Shown: one piece after another, positions 23,016 to 34,722 of the stretch | Layout of the letters: every line of letters begins with the position of its first letter | Numbering within the stretch: the first letter of the stretch is position 1 | Assembly (NCBI GenBank): GCA_033675265.1 | Contig: JAUJYZ010001097.1 | Location: 154,501-218,500 of the forward strand | From: Actinostola sp. cb2023 | Lineage: Eukaryota; Cnidaria; Anthozoa; Actiniaria; Actinostolidae | Reading direction: 5' to 3' | DNA length: 64,000 nucleotides | Program-made: the position numbers and the translations under genes | Notes under the pieces: generated by a model | Database searches by the model: none | Seen by the model: only the letters and a program-made list of their open reading frames with translations | Told to the model about the DNA's origin: nothing

Positions 23016-26000
23016 CTATAACGAAACCAGACCACAATGAACAAATGTGTACTGTGCCCTCCCCAGGGGGTGGTACTTGGGGTTTAAAGTGACTGTGGTT
23101 TGGTCGAGCCACAGTAACGCTCTATAACGAAACCAGACCACAATGAACAAATGTGTACTGTGCCCTCCCCAGGGGGTGGTACTTGGGATTTAAAGTGACT
23201 GTGGTTTGGTCGAGCCACAGTAATGCTCTTTAACGAAAAACAGACCACAATGAACAAATGTGTACGACTGTCTCCTTCCCATGCAGGGAGTGGTACTTGG
23301 GGCTTAAAGTGACGGTGATGTCAGTGCTAAGGATTTTTGTGGCCGAGTTTGAAATGCATTGCCCTTGAAATACGTGACGTCACTGCTTCAAGAATTTACA
23401 ACAGCGTGCATTCGATCCCCACCCCCCTCCCACTGCGCAGACTATGAAGCAGTCCTTACCCTTGGTGGCACCGGTTGTCACTTCCACATAGTCAGACGTA
23501 CAGTTGGAACTCTCCTCCAAATCAAAATCCACAAACTCCAACATCTGCGGATGTTCAGACTTCTTGACCCAGCTGCAGTTGACGCCATTTGGGTACTCAG
23601 AGGGGTAGGATGGAGATGAAATGGTCTCTTCGTTGCTTTTTATAGGCGAGTCAGTGTTGCAATCTGAAAGAATGAGTATTTATTAGTTTGTAAACAAACC
23701 TGAGTCAAATCGTCAAGAAGCGTGGTTGGACGATATGACGTCACACCACTGTCATGCGTCACAACGCTGACCGTTTCCGCAACCGCGATCAAAATCCAAG
23801 ATGGCGTCTCGTAGCCCGCTTTTCTAATGATTTTTCTCGCAAAAACATTTAAATGTAAGTTAATATTCAGAATTACATGAAAAATGACCAAAATTTGCAT
23901 TGAGTTCCCCTTGAGAGACATTATTTTGGCGAATAGTTTAAGAAGAAATGGAAAGGAGTTTTAAAATTACTATTTTTTCCTAATAAATTGATATTCACAA
24001 CAACAGTTGAATGGTTTCCTTACGTATAAATGGATACTATCCCAAAAAGAAGCATTAAAATGGCTTCCGCAAGAGCCTTTCAATGGTATCTCACGAACAG
24101 CTAAATGGTATCCGATAAACAATGAGATAATCAGCGCAAATGTTTTGTCCTTAATACGAGCAGTCGAATGGTATCTTTACCGATAGCGTAATCATCTTAG
24201 ATGGTAGCAGCAACAACGAAGAAATGCAATCGGACACGAGAATACTAGTAAAAACGCACTGCGCATGCTCGCAAAATGGCGGGAAAATGGCGACGCGCGT
24301 TGATCGTTTTTCCAAAACAAAATATTTACATTTTGGCGGGAAAACTAAATTCACGAAACTTCTTGTTATACATCTTATTCACGCGTGCTGGTTTTCGAGA
24401 TCAGAATACTAGGATCTTTCACATACAAATGACCACTGCCATCTGAAAAAGCAATTATTCATTAATATTTTTGGAAAATTCCAATAGTATTGGATAAAAT
24501 CCCGAGAAGATATCGTAGATGACATTTTTAGAGTTTAGTATGGGATTTTGCCGTCATGCGTACCAAGCCTCGTTCTGATGTATTTTCAGAATTAAAAACG
24601 TTCATAACTCCGCAAGGAAATGTCATTTTTTCTCTAAAACTTTTACACTTATCCTATATCAATATCTTCTTTTAGTGGAAAGTGTTAAGCCTTAAAATTA
24701 AGCAATTTCGAAAAATTTGGTACGCATGACGGCAAAATCCCATTCTAAACTCTATAAATGTTATTTACGATATCTTCTCGGGATTTTATTCAATATAGCT
24801 ATTGAAATTTTCCAAAAATATTGATGAATAATTGCTTTTTCAGATGGCAGTGGTCATTTGTATGTGAAAGATCCTAGTATTCTGATCTCGAAAACCAGCA
24901 CGCGTGAATAAGGTCTATTAATTAATGGGAACTAGGAGCTCAGCTTTTCACACTTTCTTGGTTTTATTATTTTCTGTGTCTGGTAAATTTATATGAGAGA
25001 AATTCGATTTATATGTAAAGAACAGCGCATTTTCATTATAGTTGTCTATTCTAGGAGCCCATAAGTAGGAGCATCCATGCTACACTTGGGTCAATGTAAC
25101 GGCGTTTGAACAAGTTTGGCTATTTTTAGAACACGAAATTGACCAATCACTGTGCACTTCCTGTTTTATTTGCAGCAACTCGTTTTATTTGTAGCAACTC
25201 GTTTTATTTGTAACAACTCGTTTTATTTGCAGCAACTCGTTTTATTTGTAGCAACTCGACCGTTTTATTTGCAGCAACTCGTTTTATTTGCAGCAACTCG
25301 TTTTATTTGCTGCAACTCGTTTTATTTGCAGCAACTCGTTTTATTTGTAGCAACTCGTTTTATTTGTAGCAACTCGTTTTATTTGCAGCAACTCGTTTTA
25401 TTTGCAGCAACTCGTTTTATTTGTAGCAACTCGTTTTATTTGTAGCAACTCGTTTTATTTGTAGCAACTCGTTTTATTTGCAGCAACTCGTTTTATTTGC
25501 AGCAACTCGTTTTATTTGCAGTAACTCGTTTTATTTGCAGTAACTCGTTTTATTTGCAGCAACTCGTTTTATTTGCTGCAACTCGTTAATTTGCAGCAAC
25601 AGTAATTGGTCAATTTCGTGTTCTAAAAATAGCCAAACTTGTTCAAACGCCGTGACAGACTTTAATGCATGGATGCTCCTACTTATGGGCTCCTGTCTAT
25701 TCTGATTCTGTAGTCGACTTAAGCCATGTAACGAGCATGCACAATAAGCTTTTCACCCATGTCAGTAAAATACAATCTCGTCCCCAGAGCCTGGGTTTCT
25801 TTCGGCCAGTGGCGAAGTAAAATAGTTCATGCTTACACGATTTTTGAGAAACCGAACAATCTCGTCCAGTCATTTTGTGTACCGCGCCCACGAGTGCGTC
25901 AGCGGTCTTCCCCATGAATGTTATCATGTCGGGTGTCACGTGGTCCATGTCGTCACACATTTCATGGTAACAAGTCTTCATGTAACCACGGAAGTCCGCT

Positions 26001-29000
26001 GTGTCTGTTATAAATACCGCTGGCCAGGAATTCGCACTGTTCCAAAATTGGGCGTGGTCACTCCTGACGAAATCTGCCATGGCACGTTGCTTTTGAGGTG
26101 TAAGCGAGGTTATTTTGCCATTAAATGGCAAGGGAATGCTCATGGCTTTAAAACGTCCTGTCAACAGAAATGTACGGATATTAGGGACTAGTGTTTGGGT
26201 GGGAGGGGGAGAGGGGGAGAAGAGAAGAGGGGGAGAGGGGCAGAGGGGGAGAGGGGGGAGGGGGGGGGAGGGGGGGGGGGGGGGGAGAGGGGGAGAGGGG
26301 GAGAGGGGGAGAGGGGGAAAATGGGGAAGGGGGAGGGGGGGAGATGGGGAGAGGGGGAGAGGGTGGGGAAGGCGGTTACTTGACCGGGAAAAATTAAGTA
26401 GCATTCAGTTGATGTAATATATTCATAGAATCTATTGTATTCTATTGTCGTTCTAGCTATTGTTTTATGTGTTATTCATTATATTTTTTACAAGAGAATA
26501 TGAGGTTTTATAAGGTATTACGACTCTATTCGACGAGTGGGTTACCTGTGGTACTAACCACAGGTATCCCACTCATACCAAAACGACTCTAAATCGAAAT
26601 TCAAAAGTTATGTTACAGACCTTGATCGAAGTTTGAAATCAACCAAGTAGCCAGTGCCTTATCGTCGTCTTTTCTTCCAATGACGGCTAGAAAATCTCCC
26701 CTGAATTGATTACTCTGAATCTTCCCGTATTCAGTAGGCAAATACATCTTAACCACTCCTGGTAGATATTGAGAGTTAGGTGTGGTGTTGTAGTTCATGA
26801 TCGTCTCCAGCACGAACGCACCCTGTAGTGTGACCTCGGTACCTTTTAGCTGCCTGTAGAACATAAGTGTTGCACTTATAAGGGATAGGCGACTTGCACT
26901 AAGAGGTCACATGACCCCAACCCCCTTAAATCAAACAGCAGTGTCATAACGAACTCCAGAAATGAAAAGAGCAGCTCGAAATTAGTAAAAGGGCAAAGTT
27001 TGAGCTCATAATGTCTGACACAGGAAAAATGGCATTAAAAATAAAATCCATCGTTTTCTGGACTGATGGCACAGCTCTTGCGCATGCCGTAACTACTTTC
27101 CACTTGTGCAGATTACCTGCATGGTCACTGTGTTGTATCTATACTTGTACAGATTACCTGGTCACTGTATTGTATCTATATACTTGTACAGATTACCTGG
27201 TCACTGTATTGTATCTATACTTGTACAGATTACCTGGTCACTGTATTGTATCTATATACTTGTACAGATTACCTGGTCACTGTATTGTATCTATACTTGT
27301 ACAGATTACCTGGTCACTGTATTGTATCTATACTTGTGCAGATTACCTGGTCACTGTATTGTATCTATACTTGTACAGATTACCTGGTCACTGTATTGTA
27401 CCTATACTTATACAGATTACCTGGCCACTGTATTGTATCTATACTTGTACAGATTACCTGGTCACTGTATTGTATCTATACTTGTACAGATTACCTGGTC
27501 ACTGTATTGTATCTTTATACTTGTACAGATTACCTGGTCACTGTATAATTGTATCTATACTTGTATAGATTACCTGGTCACTGTATTGTATCTATACTTG
27601 TGCAGATTACCTGGTCACTGTATAATTGTATCTATACTTGTACAGATTACCTGGTCACTGTATTGTATCTATACTTGTACAGATTACCTGGTCACTGTAT
27701 TGTATCTATACTTGTATAGATTACCTGGTCACTGTATTGTATCTATACTTGTACAGATTACCTGGTCACTGTATTGTATCTATACTTGTACAGATTACCT
27801 GGTCACTGTATTGCATCTATACTTGTACAGATTACCTGGTCACTGTATTGTATCTATACTTGTACAGATTACCTGGTCGACACTGTATTGTATCTATACT
27901 TGTACAGATTACCTGGTAAGGTTCTTGACAAAGAATCCACTTCCACATAGCGCTCCACTACAAGAACAGCTGGACTGATTGACACACCCTTGGTATTCCT
28001 CAAGGTCAAAGGCCACAAACAGCAATGTGTGGTTCTGCTTGCATTTAGCGTGATCTATATTATCAACGAAATATAGATTTCATTTTGCCGTGCATCTGTA
28101 CATGTACTCTTATAGATGCACAGATGACGTCAAAATGTGGTGAGAACAAAAAAGTACGGCTGCACAGTTTACTTCAAAATGTCTCTCTCTAAATTGGACA
28201 CCTCGATAAGTCGGACAGGTTCCAAAGGTGTACGGAGTAGCGAGGGCTGACTGTACATAACTTTTACAACATGAGCGGCCGTGTTATATAAGAACACGGA
28301 CGCGAATGTTGTCAACTACTTATCGAACGAAAAGTTAGCGAAGAAAATCGCTGTTAAAGTTATGCAAATGAGGCCTGACGATTTTGTATCAGATTTTCAA
28401 CACTCGTCATGGTTATGATTTCTTTTGTGTTTTGCTCATGAATTATTAATTATTGGATACATTATCTATACTTACTTGTGCTTTTATAATTCGCTAATGC
28501 CTGAAGCAACGTCGATATCCCAGAACCGTTGTCATCTACACCTTTAGTACCTTTCTCAGTGTCGTAGTGAGCTCCGATGATCACGATTTTATCCTTGCTC
28601 GTTCCAGTATACCGTCCACTCACGCGGCCAATCACGTTGATTCCTGGGTACTAGCGAAGAGAGCAATGACTGTTTAGGTTTATAGTCAGGTGGCTTAGTG
28701 AAATGATCGTGACAGAACGTACAAAAGCACCATACTTTGTACAAATGTTGTTTAGACCTATATAATCAATATTAGAAGGGGTGCCCACCGAAACTCTTTC
28801 TAATTAACAATTTATGGGCAGTTAATTTTGGTGAAAAATCGTTATTTGGGCTTCCTGTGTCATAACGTACTCTTTCTTCGCCTGGAGATTAAAATCGATA
28901 AAATAGTGAGAAGTTGAAGTAGTATTTAGTTAATTGAGTCGCAATAAATAATTATCCAACAGAAAAACCTGGAAAAAAATTGATCCAGACTTATTTTTAC

Positions 29001-32000
29001 ACTATTGGCTTGAATGCTAGTACCCAGGCTCCACTCGGCCATTTTAGGTTATTGACTTTTATCAACTGAATGACTGGAAAACAATCAAGATAATCGTACA
29101 TAAAGCCTTGCAAGCTTCCAGAAATATACTTTCTACTCCTAGAGGGATTTTAAAGCACACCTTTTCGAGATCATGCATCTTTGCCAAATTAATTCAGCCG
29201 AGATTAGCCATTTTAGATTACATTTTCAATTTTACAGTTGCAGAGGGGTGCGCAAGTCACACGTGCCTTGGCATATTTGCATAGAGTCGTGCATGATTGG
29301 GTATGTGCCGCTCAACAGGATATGGTTTTTGCCTCTGACCATGGAACAGAGTATATACAAACACTATTTCTGTCTGGAACAGGGGTATATTTTACGCTCA
29401 GTTTGACTCTGGAACAGGTCCGATTTTTTCCACAGTGTCCTCGATTATTCACGATCAAGTCTACCACTGCAAAATGACACTGTTACGTTTTTAGTCTGGA
29501 ACAGGGTACCTATTTTCGCCAGTTGTCTGAAATGGGGTTGAAAAATTATATTTATTTTGTCTGGAACAGGTCCAGAGTCTCAGAATCAGCGGTGCACCCC
29601 CATCCTAAAGTACCCCCTTCCCTGCTTTAATACAGCCACACTTTGGAAACCTCGGAGATTGTCATCCAAACTGGTGTCCAAGAATCCTTGTGTCTTCTTA
29701 TCCATAAAAATCTCTCCGACAATGAAATGTCATGTTCAGTCTGATCGCTTATATATTACTGTCCAAACTCCAGCTTCAAATGGTATACTGGTTCTCAGAA
29801 CATGCTGTAGAAGGGCATCCTAAACATAAATGGGTAAACAAATAAAAAAACGTTCGTATATGACTTTGCCGCACAGTATGGTCTTATGATTTTGCACAGC
29901 TGTACCTGTATCATTATGAGTGTATAATTATAATATATAATGTATCTTTATTATTCACGGTAGGTCCTTCAGGATTACACTAATAACTAGACTAGTCGTT
30001 TCTGGTAGAAAGTGAAGTGCTGCGAGTTGTGCACTGCCGTACAGTACATGGTAACACATAAAAGTGAAATGTAGCTTTCAATGCATACATGTGGCTGTCC
30101 CTTAATTTTCAGCAAAGTGCATTAATTGTAAAATAAAATAATAAAAATGTGGTATAATAATAATAATAACTTTATTACTGTGTCATGTGTTCTAGCTTAC
30201 AAGAAACCTATTTCCCTCCCATATATCTACTGATTCTCATTCCCACCCTTGTACCATTGTTCCCATCCCACATCTCCATTGATTCTCATTCCCATCCCGG
30301 TCACATTGTTCCATTCCATGTCTCTATTAATTATCATTCCCACCCGCTATAATAATCTGGTCATGGACAGACAGCTATAGACATGTACCAGCACTAAAAG
30401 CATGCAATACTTTGCACTATTTATGTTATACGCTTGTAATAGTTTGTACTCTACTGATATGCAGTATTAAATTAATACAAATATGGATTCAATGAAATAG
30501 AGAATTGTGTTTGGTGTATATTATATACAATGTTACTGGCCAGATATCAGGAAAGATGTCGAAGCCTCATAGCACACTTGTAGAAGATAAAAGTACATCA
30601 GGATGGATCGTATAATTTGATTCAGTAGTTGCCTCAATGCCAATGGCATGGGCCGGATTGGTTTGACGAAGACCAACGAGCTCGATCAGGTAGATACATG
30701 TAGGTCAGCGACAGCATCGGGGATACTATTAAACTCAACTGTGTCTTTCAAAAGCATTCAAGTACATGCTGTCTCCTTCGGTAAACCGGCTCTCATCGAC
30801 TGTAGAAGTATAAACTTAAGCTTATGTACTTCATTGTGGATACTGGATGTGACTTCATTGTGGATACTGGACGTGACTGAGTCTGAGCACTGAAAAACTC
30901 ATAAAAGAACATTGTCTTCCCCTTGAAATGTCACTAAATTGTTCATGACCCTGACGAATGCTTCCAACCATGAATAAAGTTGCATTTGACATAATAGATT
31001 TGTAGAAAACAAACACTTTCCTGGCTTGAATCAGCGAAAAATAAACGATACTCCAACCAGTATAAATATAATCGATTGAACGTGTTGTGAGTGTGCGCTG
31101 ATCAAAAGTACCGGGCTCACAAAATCATCTCCATCCACACACACACAAACCCACAAACTCCGTGAAATGCAGTCTCGACTCTCGCCGCATCCACATAAGT
31201 GCCCAGATCCCACACGACCACACATGACACAGGAACTCCGTCACGATTAGTTTCGCTGCTCGCCTGGAGGCTCGCAGCAATTACAACACTAATGACTGAT
31301 TACATACCCTAATGCGACACCAGTGCTTGAATCTCTAGCTAGTGATCTCTTTCAGCAGCTCCAAATTGAATCTGAAATCTTCCGATAGCTTGAGAGATTG
31401 ACCATAATTATGTAAGCCAATTTATATTCATATAAATTAAAGTTAATAATACAACCATTAGCTAAATGGACGCATATTAGATTCAATGGAATGTAAACTA
31501 ATAATTGACCAGCAACAAATTAGGCTTTGTTCAAAGTAAACACTGTAATGCAATATACTATTAGGACAATTACAAGGGTACAAGGGTCACTTATGGTATC
31601 ACATGTCCTGGCATGGTTTAATTGCACCAGCCAATCATGTCACAGCATGCCAGGCTGTCAGTCCATGTTGTGGCATGCTTGCGTTGTCGTTTGCAGCATT
31701 CCCGATCAAAACAGCTATCGATATACACGTAATTCCCTCCCACCCTCCCCTTTTGTTCTAGTAGCATATGGCACAATTAGTAATAAGGCACAAGATAGTT
31801 ACAGTTATAAGCAGCCAATAGCGGTTGCATATATGGACATCATGAACTCTGACAATCTCAGCAATGGTAGGAGATGGACAATGTCAACTATATTTTTAAC
31901 TTCATGCTCAATGATGTAGCAGAGCTTTATCTTAGTATGTTTTAATAAAATCACGGGTTGGGGATTAGTGCTCCCATACTGGTCACTTTTGCCCCATAGA

Positions 32001-34722
32001 CTTATGGTTTATTATCAATGAAGGGGTTGTATGTGAGTTACACCCTTATCACCCTCAGTAGGGGTTGTATGTGAGTTACACCCCTCAGCGACCCAGGGGA
32101 TTATCATCGGTAGGGGTAGTATGTGAGTTACACCCCGGCGACCCGAGGGATATCACTGGAGAGAGGATTATCACCTCTCTTTGTCATGCACTGACCAGTA
32201 TGCCAATTATGCGTGAGCATGGATCTGCTGCAGCAGATGGAGACCTAATTCCCATTCCCCATTACTCCACAAAACTGTGTTGTTATGTCTAATGGGTTGG
32301 AAGTATTAATGACAAATTTAATCCTATGGAATCTGTCAATGATCGAGACCCGAATGGTTCTTTTTGTAAGCACAACAGGTCATGCAATGTAGAAACTCCC
32401 TCCAACACAGGTCCAAAACAGGTACAGTACAAAATGATAAGACCGTACTATCCGGCAATGTCATATATACAAATTTGTTTTTATTTGTTTACCCATTTAT
32501 GTTTAGGATGCCCTTCTACAACATGTTCGGAGAACCGGTATACCATTTGAAGCTGGAGTTTGGACAGTAATTTTAATTAAAATATATAAGCGATCAGACT
32601 GAACATGATATTCCATCGCTGGAGAGATTTTCATGGATAAATTGAATGACGATCTCTGAGATTTCCCAAGTGTGCGTGTGGCTGTAAAGCGGGATGCACG
32701 ACTAGATGATGCGCAAATATGCCAAGGCACGTGTGAGTTGCGCACCCCTCTGCAACTGCAAATGTAACATTGAAAATGTAATCTAAAATGGCTAATCTCG
32801 GCTGAACCTAATCTATCATTTAAAAAAGGTGTGCTTTAAAATCCCTCTAGGAGTAGAAAGTATATTTCTGGAAGCTTGCAAGGCTTTATGTACGATTATC
32901 TTGATTGTTTTCCAGTCATTCAGTTGATAAAAGTCAATAACCTAAAATGGCCGAGTGGAGCCTGGGTACTAGCATTCAAGCCAATAGTGTAAAAATAAGT
33001 CTGGATCAATTTTTTTCCAGGTTTTTCTGTTGGATAATTATTTATCATGACTCAATTAACTAAATACTACTTAAACCTCTCACTATTTTATCGATTTTAA
33101 CCTCCAGGCGAAGGAAGAGTACGTTATGACACAGGAAGCCCAAACAACGATTTTTCACAAAACTTAACTGTCCATAAATTGTTAATTAGGAAGAGTTTCG
33201 GTGGGCACCCCTTCTAATATTGATTATATAGGTCTAAACAACATTTGTACAAAGTATGGTGCTTTTGTACGTTCTGTCACGATTTGGCCCAATTTTTAAT
33301 TGGGCTGCCTGTGGTGATGACGCGTTTTGCTTGCAAGCGTTTTGCGTTTTTTTGGTTAATGCGCGCGCGGGCTCATCAGTAAATTGGGATTCCTGTGATG
33401 CACGCTGACGTTTTTGCGGTTATTCACAATATGATAGCGCGGGCTCATAAATAAAGAAAACGTAGCGACTTTATTTAGACAGCCATATTTATTCAGTATT
33501 GATGAGCCCGCGCTATCATATTGTGGAAAACCGCAAAAACGTCAGCGTAAACCACAGGAATCCCAATTTACTGATGAGTCCGCGCGCGCATTAACCAAAA
33601 AACCGCAAAACGCGTCATCACCACATGCAGCCCAGTTTCTGCTGTGCTCCCTTGGTTTGAATAGTGATGTATCAAAGTGAGTTTATATATATTTAGCCCA
33701 CAACAATTATATCCCCCCTCCCCTAAAACACTCTCACAATTCTCACAAGTGGCGAATAAAGAAGTTGGTGTGTTGAAGTTTAGAACAGGGAACCAAAGGC
33801 AGCCCAACGATGCATTTCTGATGTTTTTCTCGGAGCCTTTCACGGTTAAAATAAAAAGACGCGCGGAATATTATTGGGCTCCCTGTGGCACCGATCGTCT
33901 CTCGCGAGCTTTACCACAGGAAGCCCATAAAAAGACGCGCGGGTTATTATTGGGCTCCCTGTGGCACGGTATCGTCTCCAGCTCGTATTACCACAGGAAG
34001 CCCATAAAAAGACGCGCAGGTTATTATTGGGATCCCTGTGGCACGGAATCGTCTCCAGCTCGTTTTACCACAGGAAGCCCATAAAAAGACGCGCGGGTTA
34101 TTATTGGGCTCCCTGTGGCACGGATCGTGTTTCGCGAGCTTTACCACAGGAAGCCCATAAAAAGACGCGCGGGTTACTATTGGGCTCCCTGTGGCACGGA
34201 TCGTCTTTGGCGAGCTTTACCACAGGAAGCCCATAAAAAGACGCGCGGGTTATTATTGGGCTCCCTGTGGCACGGAATCGTCTCCAGCTCGCTTTGCCAC
34301 AGGAAGCCCAAAAAACGGCGCGCGAGTTATTATTGGGATCCCTGTGGCACGGATCGTCTCCAGCTCGCTTTGCCACAGGAAGCCCAACAAACGGCGCGCG
34401 AGTTATTATTGGGATCCCTGTGGCACGGATCGTCTCCAGCTCGCTTTACCACAGGAAGTCCATAAAAAGACGCGCGGGATATTATTGGGTTCCCTGTGGC
34501 ACTGGGCTGCCTGTGGTGTTGAAATCATTCTTACTTTAGCCTGATTGGATGGAAATTCCTGTGTCCACGTGTCAAGTCCAAAGTCCTTGAAGGTTTTCAC
34601 GATGTGTTCACGTGCTTTATTCTTTTCTTCCGGGTTGACGTAATCATTACGTGTGGTGCGGAAATGTTCGAGGTTAGAACGTAGATTTTCGTCTGAGCTC
34701 AAGGAATGGACGCTCAGAAACC
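22774..34722 (-). CDS. M28 metallopeptidase with C-terminal CUB domain, copy A
   Basis: Exons 34535-34722, 28476-28650, 27913-28054, 26621-26853, 25837-26187, 23460-23663 and 22863-23015 (or to the stop at 22774). All junctions have GT/AG and consistent phases 0,1,2,1,1,1. About 360 residues of M28 precede about 118 residues of CUB. Metal and catalytic residues of M28 are all visible: His in GAHYD, Asp in GVDDN, Glu-Glu in FDLEE, Glu in LET, His in SDHAQFW. M28 enzymes are zinc exopeptidases; CUB domains bind proteins or sugars outside the cell, so a secreted peptidase targeted by its CUB is the likely product. A signal-peptide exon upstream of 34722 is required (phase 1 entry) and was not found. 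The fusion of M28 to CUB rests on splice phase and position; a transcript would settle it. Intron 1 is stretched to 5.9 kb by repeats. Confidence 0.85.
22987..23306. repeat. 106-bp repeat spanning the exon 7 acceptor, 3 units
   Basis: Each unit contains CTGTGGTTTGGTCG, CCACAGTAACGCTCTATAAC and GGTGGTACTTGGGG. The first unit overlaps the true acceptor and the first 29 bases of exon 7, so the two intronic units are copies of a splice acceptor plus exon start. Confidence 0.9.
23460..23663 (-). CDS. copy A exon 6, first half of CUB
   Basis: 204 bp, acceptor TTCTTTCAG, donor AAGG/GTAAGG, phase 1 to 1. It encodes CNTDSPIKSNEETISSPSYP with the usual SP-x-YP turn, NCSW with the second Cys, and FDLEESSNCTSDYVEV with the third Cys and the calcium-site Asp. 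Three of the four CUB cysteines are here, the fourth in exon 7. Phase-1 borders are what mobile extracellular domains normally have. Confidence 0.88.
24188..24373. repeat. segment shared with 2085-2260
   Basis: AATCATC-TAGATGG then CGGACACGAGAATACTAGTA and CGCACTGCGCATGCTCGCAA occur in both places. It is the first sequence after the gap that removed the CUB exons from copy B. Confidence 0.85.
24374..24912. mobile_element. 539-bp foldback element
   Basis: Ends CTTATTCACGCGTGCTGG and complement. Arms extend about 200 bp each (GGTACGCATGACGGCAAAAT pairs across the centre). Absent at the matching place in copy B (about 2240). Confidence 0.85.
25053..25694. mobile_element. 642-bp TIR element carrying a 19-bp minisatellite
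   Basis: Ends AGGAGCCCATAAGTAGGAGC and complement. The arms are about 100 bp and the target duplication GTCTATTCT (25044-25052, 25695-25703) is 9 bp, with an empty site in copy B near 2345-2353. A 9-bp duplication and long arms suggest a Mutator-like element. No coding region. Confidence 0.88.
25160..25598. repeat. 19-bp minisatellite, about 23 units
   Basis: Unit GCAACTCGTTTTATTTGTA with GTA/GCA variants. It fills the interior of the 25053-25694 element and accounts for the repetitive open frame on the plus strand. Confidence 0.97.
25837..26187 (-). CDS. copy A exon 5, M28 C-terminal part
   Basis: 351 bp, acceptor CACTAG, donor TCGT/GTAAGC, phase 1 to 1. It holds the last metal ligand in SDHAQFW, then SWPAVFITDT and the Cys/His pair YMKTCYHEMCDD in the region where M28 enzymes bind the substrate terminus. 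Confidence 0.9.
26190..26378. repeat. GGGGGA-rich tract next to the exon 5 acceptor
   Basis: About 185 bp of G and A on the plus strand, with runs of 8 to 17 G. On the transcribed strand it is a very long C/T polypyrimidine tract ending at the acceptor. In copy B the tract is only about 30 bp. Confidence 0.95.
26405..26488. mobile_element. 101-bp MITE, right end missing
   Basis: Matches 3258-3340 and then diverges, so the right inverted end is lost. Same intron position as in copy B. Confidence 0.7.
26524..26590. repeat. single hairpin unit of the 66-bp family
   Basis: One unit with CGAGTGGGTTACCTGTGG and the complementary ACAGGTATCCCACTC, at the place where copy B has seven units. Confidence 0.85.
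26621..26853 (-). CDS. copy A exon 4, M28 middle part
   Basis: 233 bp, phase 2 to 1, acceptor TTCTACAG. It encodes GAFVLETIMNYNTTPNSQYL (Glu ligand in LET) and then a segment with GDFLAVIGRKDDDK. Confidence 0.88.
27103..27912. repeat. 37-bp minisatellite in copy A intron 3 (about 22 units)
   Basis: Same unit and same two borders as in copy B (left border CCACTTGTGCAGATTACC at 4934 and 27101; right border is the exon 3 donor), so the array is older than the gene duplication and later changed in length. Confidence 0.97.
27913..28054 (-). CDS. copy A exon 3 with catalytic Glu-Glu
   Basis: 142 bp, phase 1 to 2, acceptor ATATAG, donor ACCAG/GTAATC. It encodes HTLLFVAFDLEEYQGCVNQS and the Cys-rich insert CSCSGALCGSGFF. 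The Glu pair is the general base and a zinc ligand. Confidence 0.9.
28476..28650 (-). CDS. copy A exon 2 with His and bridging Asp
   Basis: 175 bp, phase 0 to 1, acceptor CGCTAG, donor CAA/GTAAGT. It encodes YPGINVIGRVSGRYTGTSKD, IVIIGAHYDT (His, about residue 91 from the first exon found) and GVDDNGSGISTLLQALANYK (bridging Asp, about residue 103). Confidence 0.93.
28706..33283. mobile_element. 4.6-kb element with about 0.8-1.1-kb inverted arms
   Basis: The left arm from ATCGTGACAGAACGTACAAA is complementary to the right arm ending at 33283, reaching inward to roughly 29830 and 32490. The left arm has an extra insert of about 0.3 kb (about 29300-29640, with several TGGAACAGG-type phrases). 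The core, 29840-32480, holds microsatellites but no recognisable transposase. It lies in intron 1 of copy A and is absent from copy B. Confidence 0.8.
29840..32480. other. core of the 4.6-kb element, no gene recognised
   Basis: Contains TAA repeats near 30156, a CCCAT/TCATTCCCA-rich stretch at 30215-30345, CA repeats near 31140 and a partially repeated GTATGTGAGTTACACCC segment (32030-32130). Open frames up to 130 codons (31527-31919) show no known motif. Confidence 0.5.
33301..33634. mobile_element. 334-bp foldback with GGGCTGCCTGTGG ends
   Basis: Arms of about 140 bp; the outer part TGGGCTGCCTGTGGTGATGA pairs with its complement at 33612-33634, and an inner GGGATTCCTGTG pair is nested inside. 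Confidence 0.8.
33850..34510. repeat. 76-bp hairpin-unit array, 8 copies
   Basis: CCACAGGAAGCCCA recurs at about 33914, 33991, 34068, 34144, 34220, 34297, 34373 and 34449. Every unit also carries TGGG-TCCCTGTGG, its near complement. Copy B has one such pair at the same place (10810-10915). The array ends about 25 bp from the donor of exon 1. Confidence 0.92.
34535..34722 (-). CDS. copy A exon 1 (first exon found)
   Basis: 188 bp, acceptor TTAACAG, donor AAA/GTAAGA. It encodes SLSSDENLRSNLEHFRTTRN and KDFGLDTWTQEFPSNQAK, the N-terminal part of the M28 fold. It is preceded in the genome by C/T-rich DNA (34785-34830). The upstream exon with the start codon was not identified. Confidence 0.85.

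Larger units (their letters stand above)
18290..23425. repeat. segmental duplication, left member
   Basis: Nearly identical to 59620-64000 in the same orientation, apart from satellite copy number, a 689-bp insertion at 19016 and a replaced stretch near 60475-60590. It covers the spacer, the 94-bp satellite and the last CUB exon. The high similarity points to a recent duplication. Confidence 0.93.

Noticed and set aside
25152..25445. Plus-strand 97-codon frame with a 19-residue repeat
   Set aside because: Translation of the 19-bp minisatellite inside a transposon.
26115..26417. Gly/Arg/Glu-rich plus-strand frames
   Set aside because: Low-complexity GGGGGA tract next to an exon on the other strand.
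27011..27978. Plus-strand frames of 97-290 codons with the same peptide repeat
   Set aside because: Same minisatellite in intron 3 of copy A.
31527..31919. 130-codon plus-strand frame in the 4.6-kb element
   Set aside because: No motif, Ser/Thr/Cys-rich mixed composition, and no evidence of repetition elsewhere in the window.
33677..34544. Several overlapping frames of 90-117 codons on both strands
   Set aside because: Translations of the 76-bp hairpin-unit array; no start or domain evidence.
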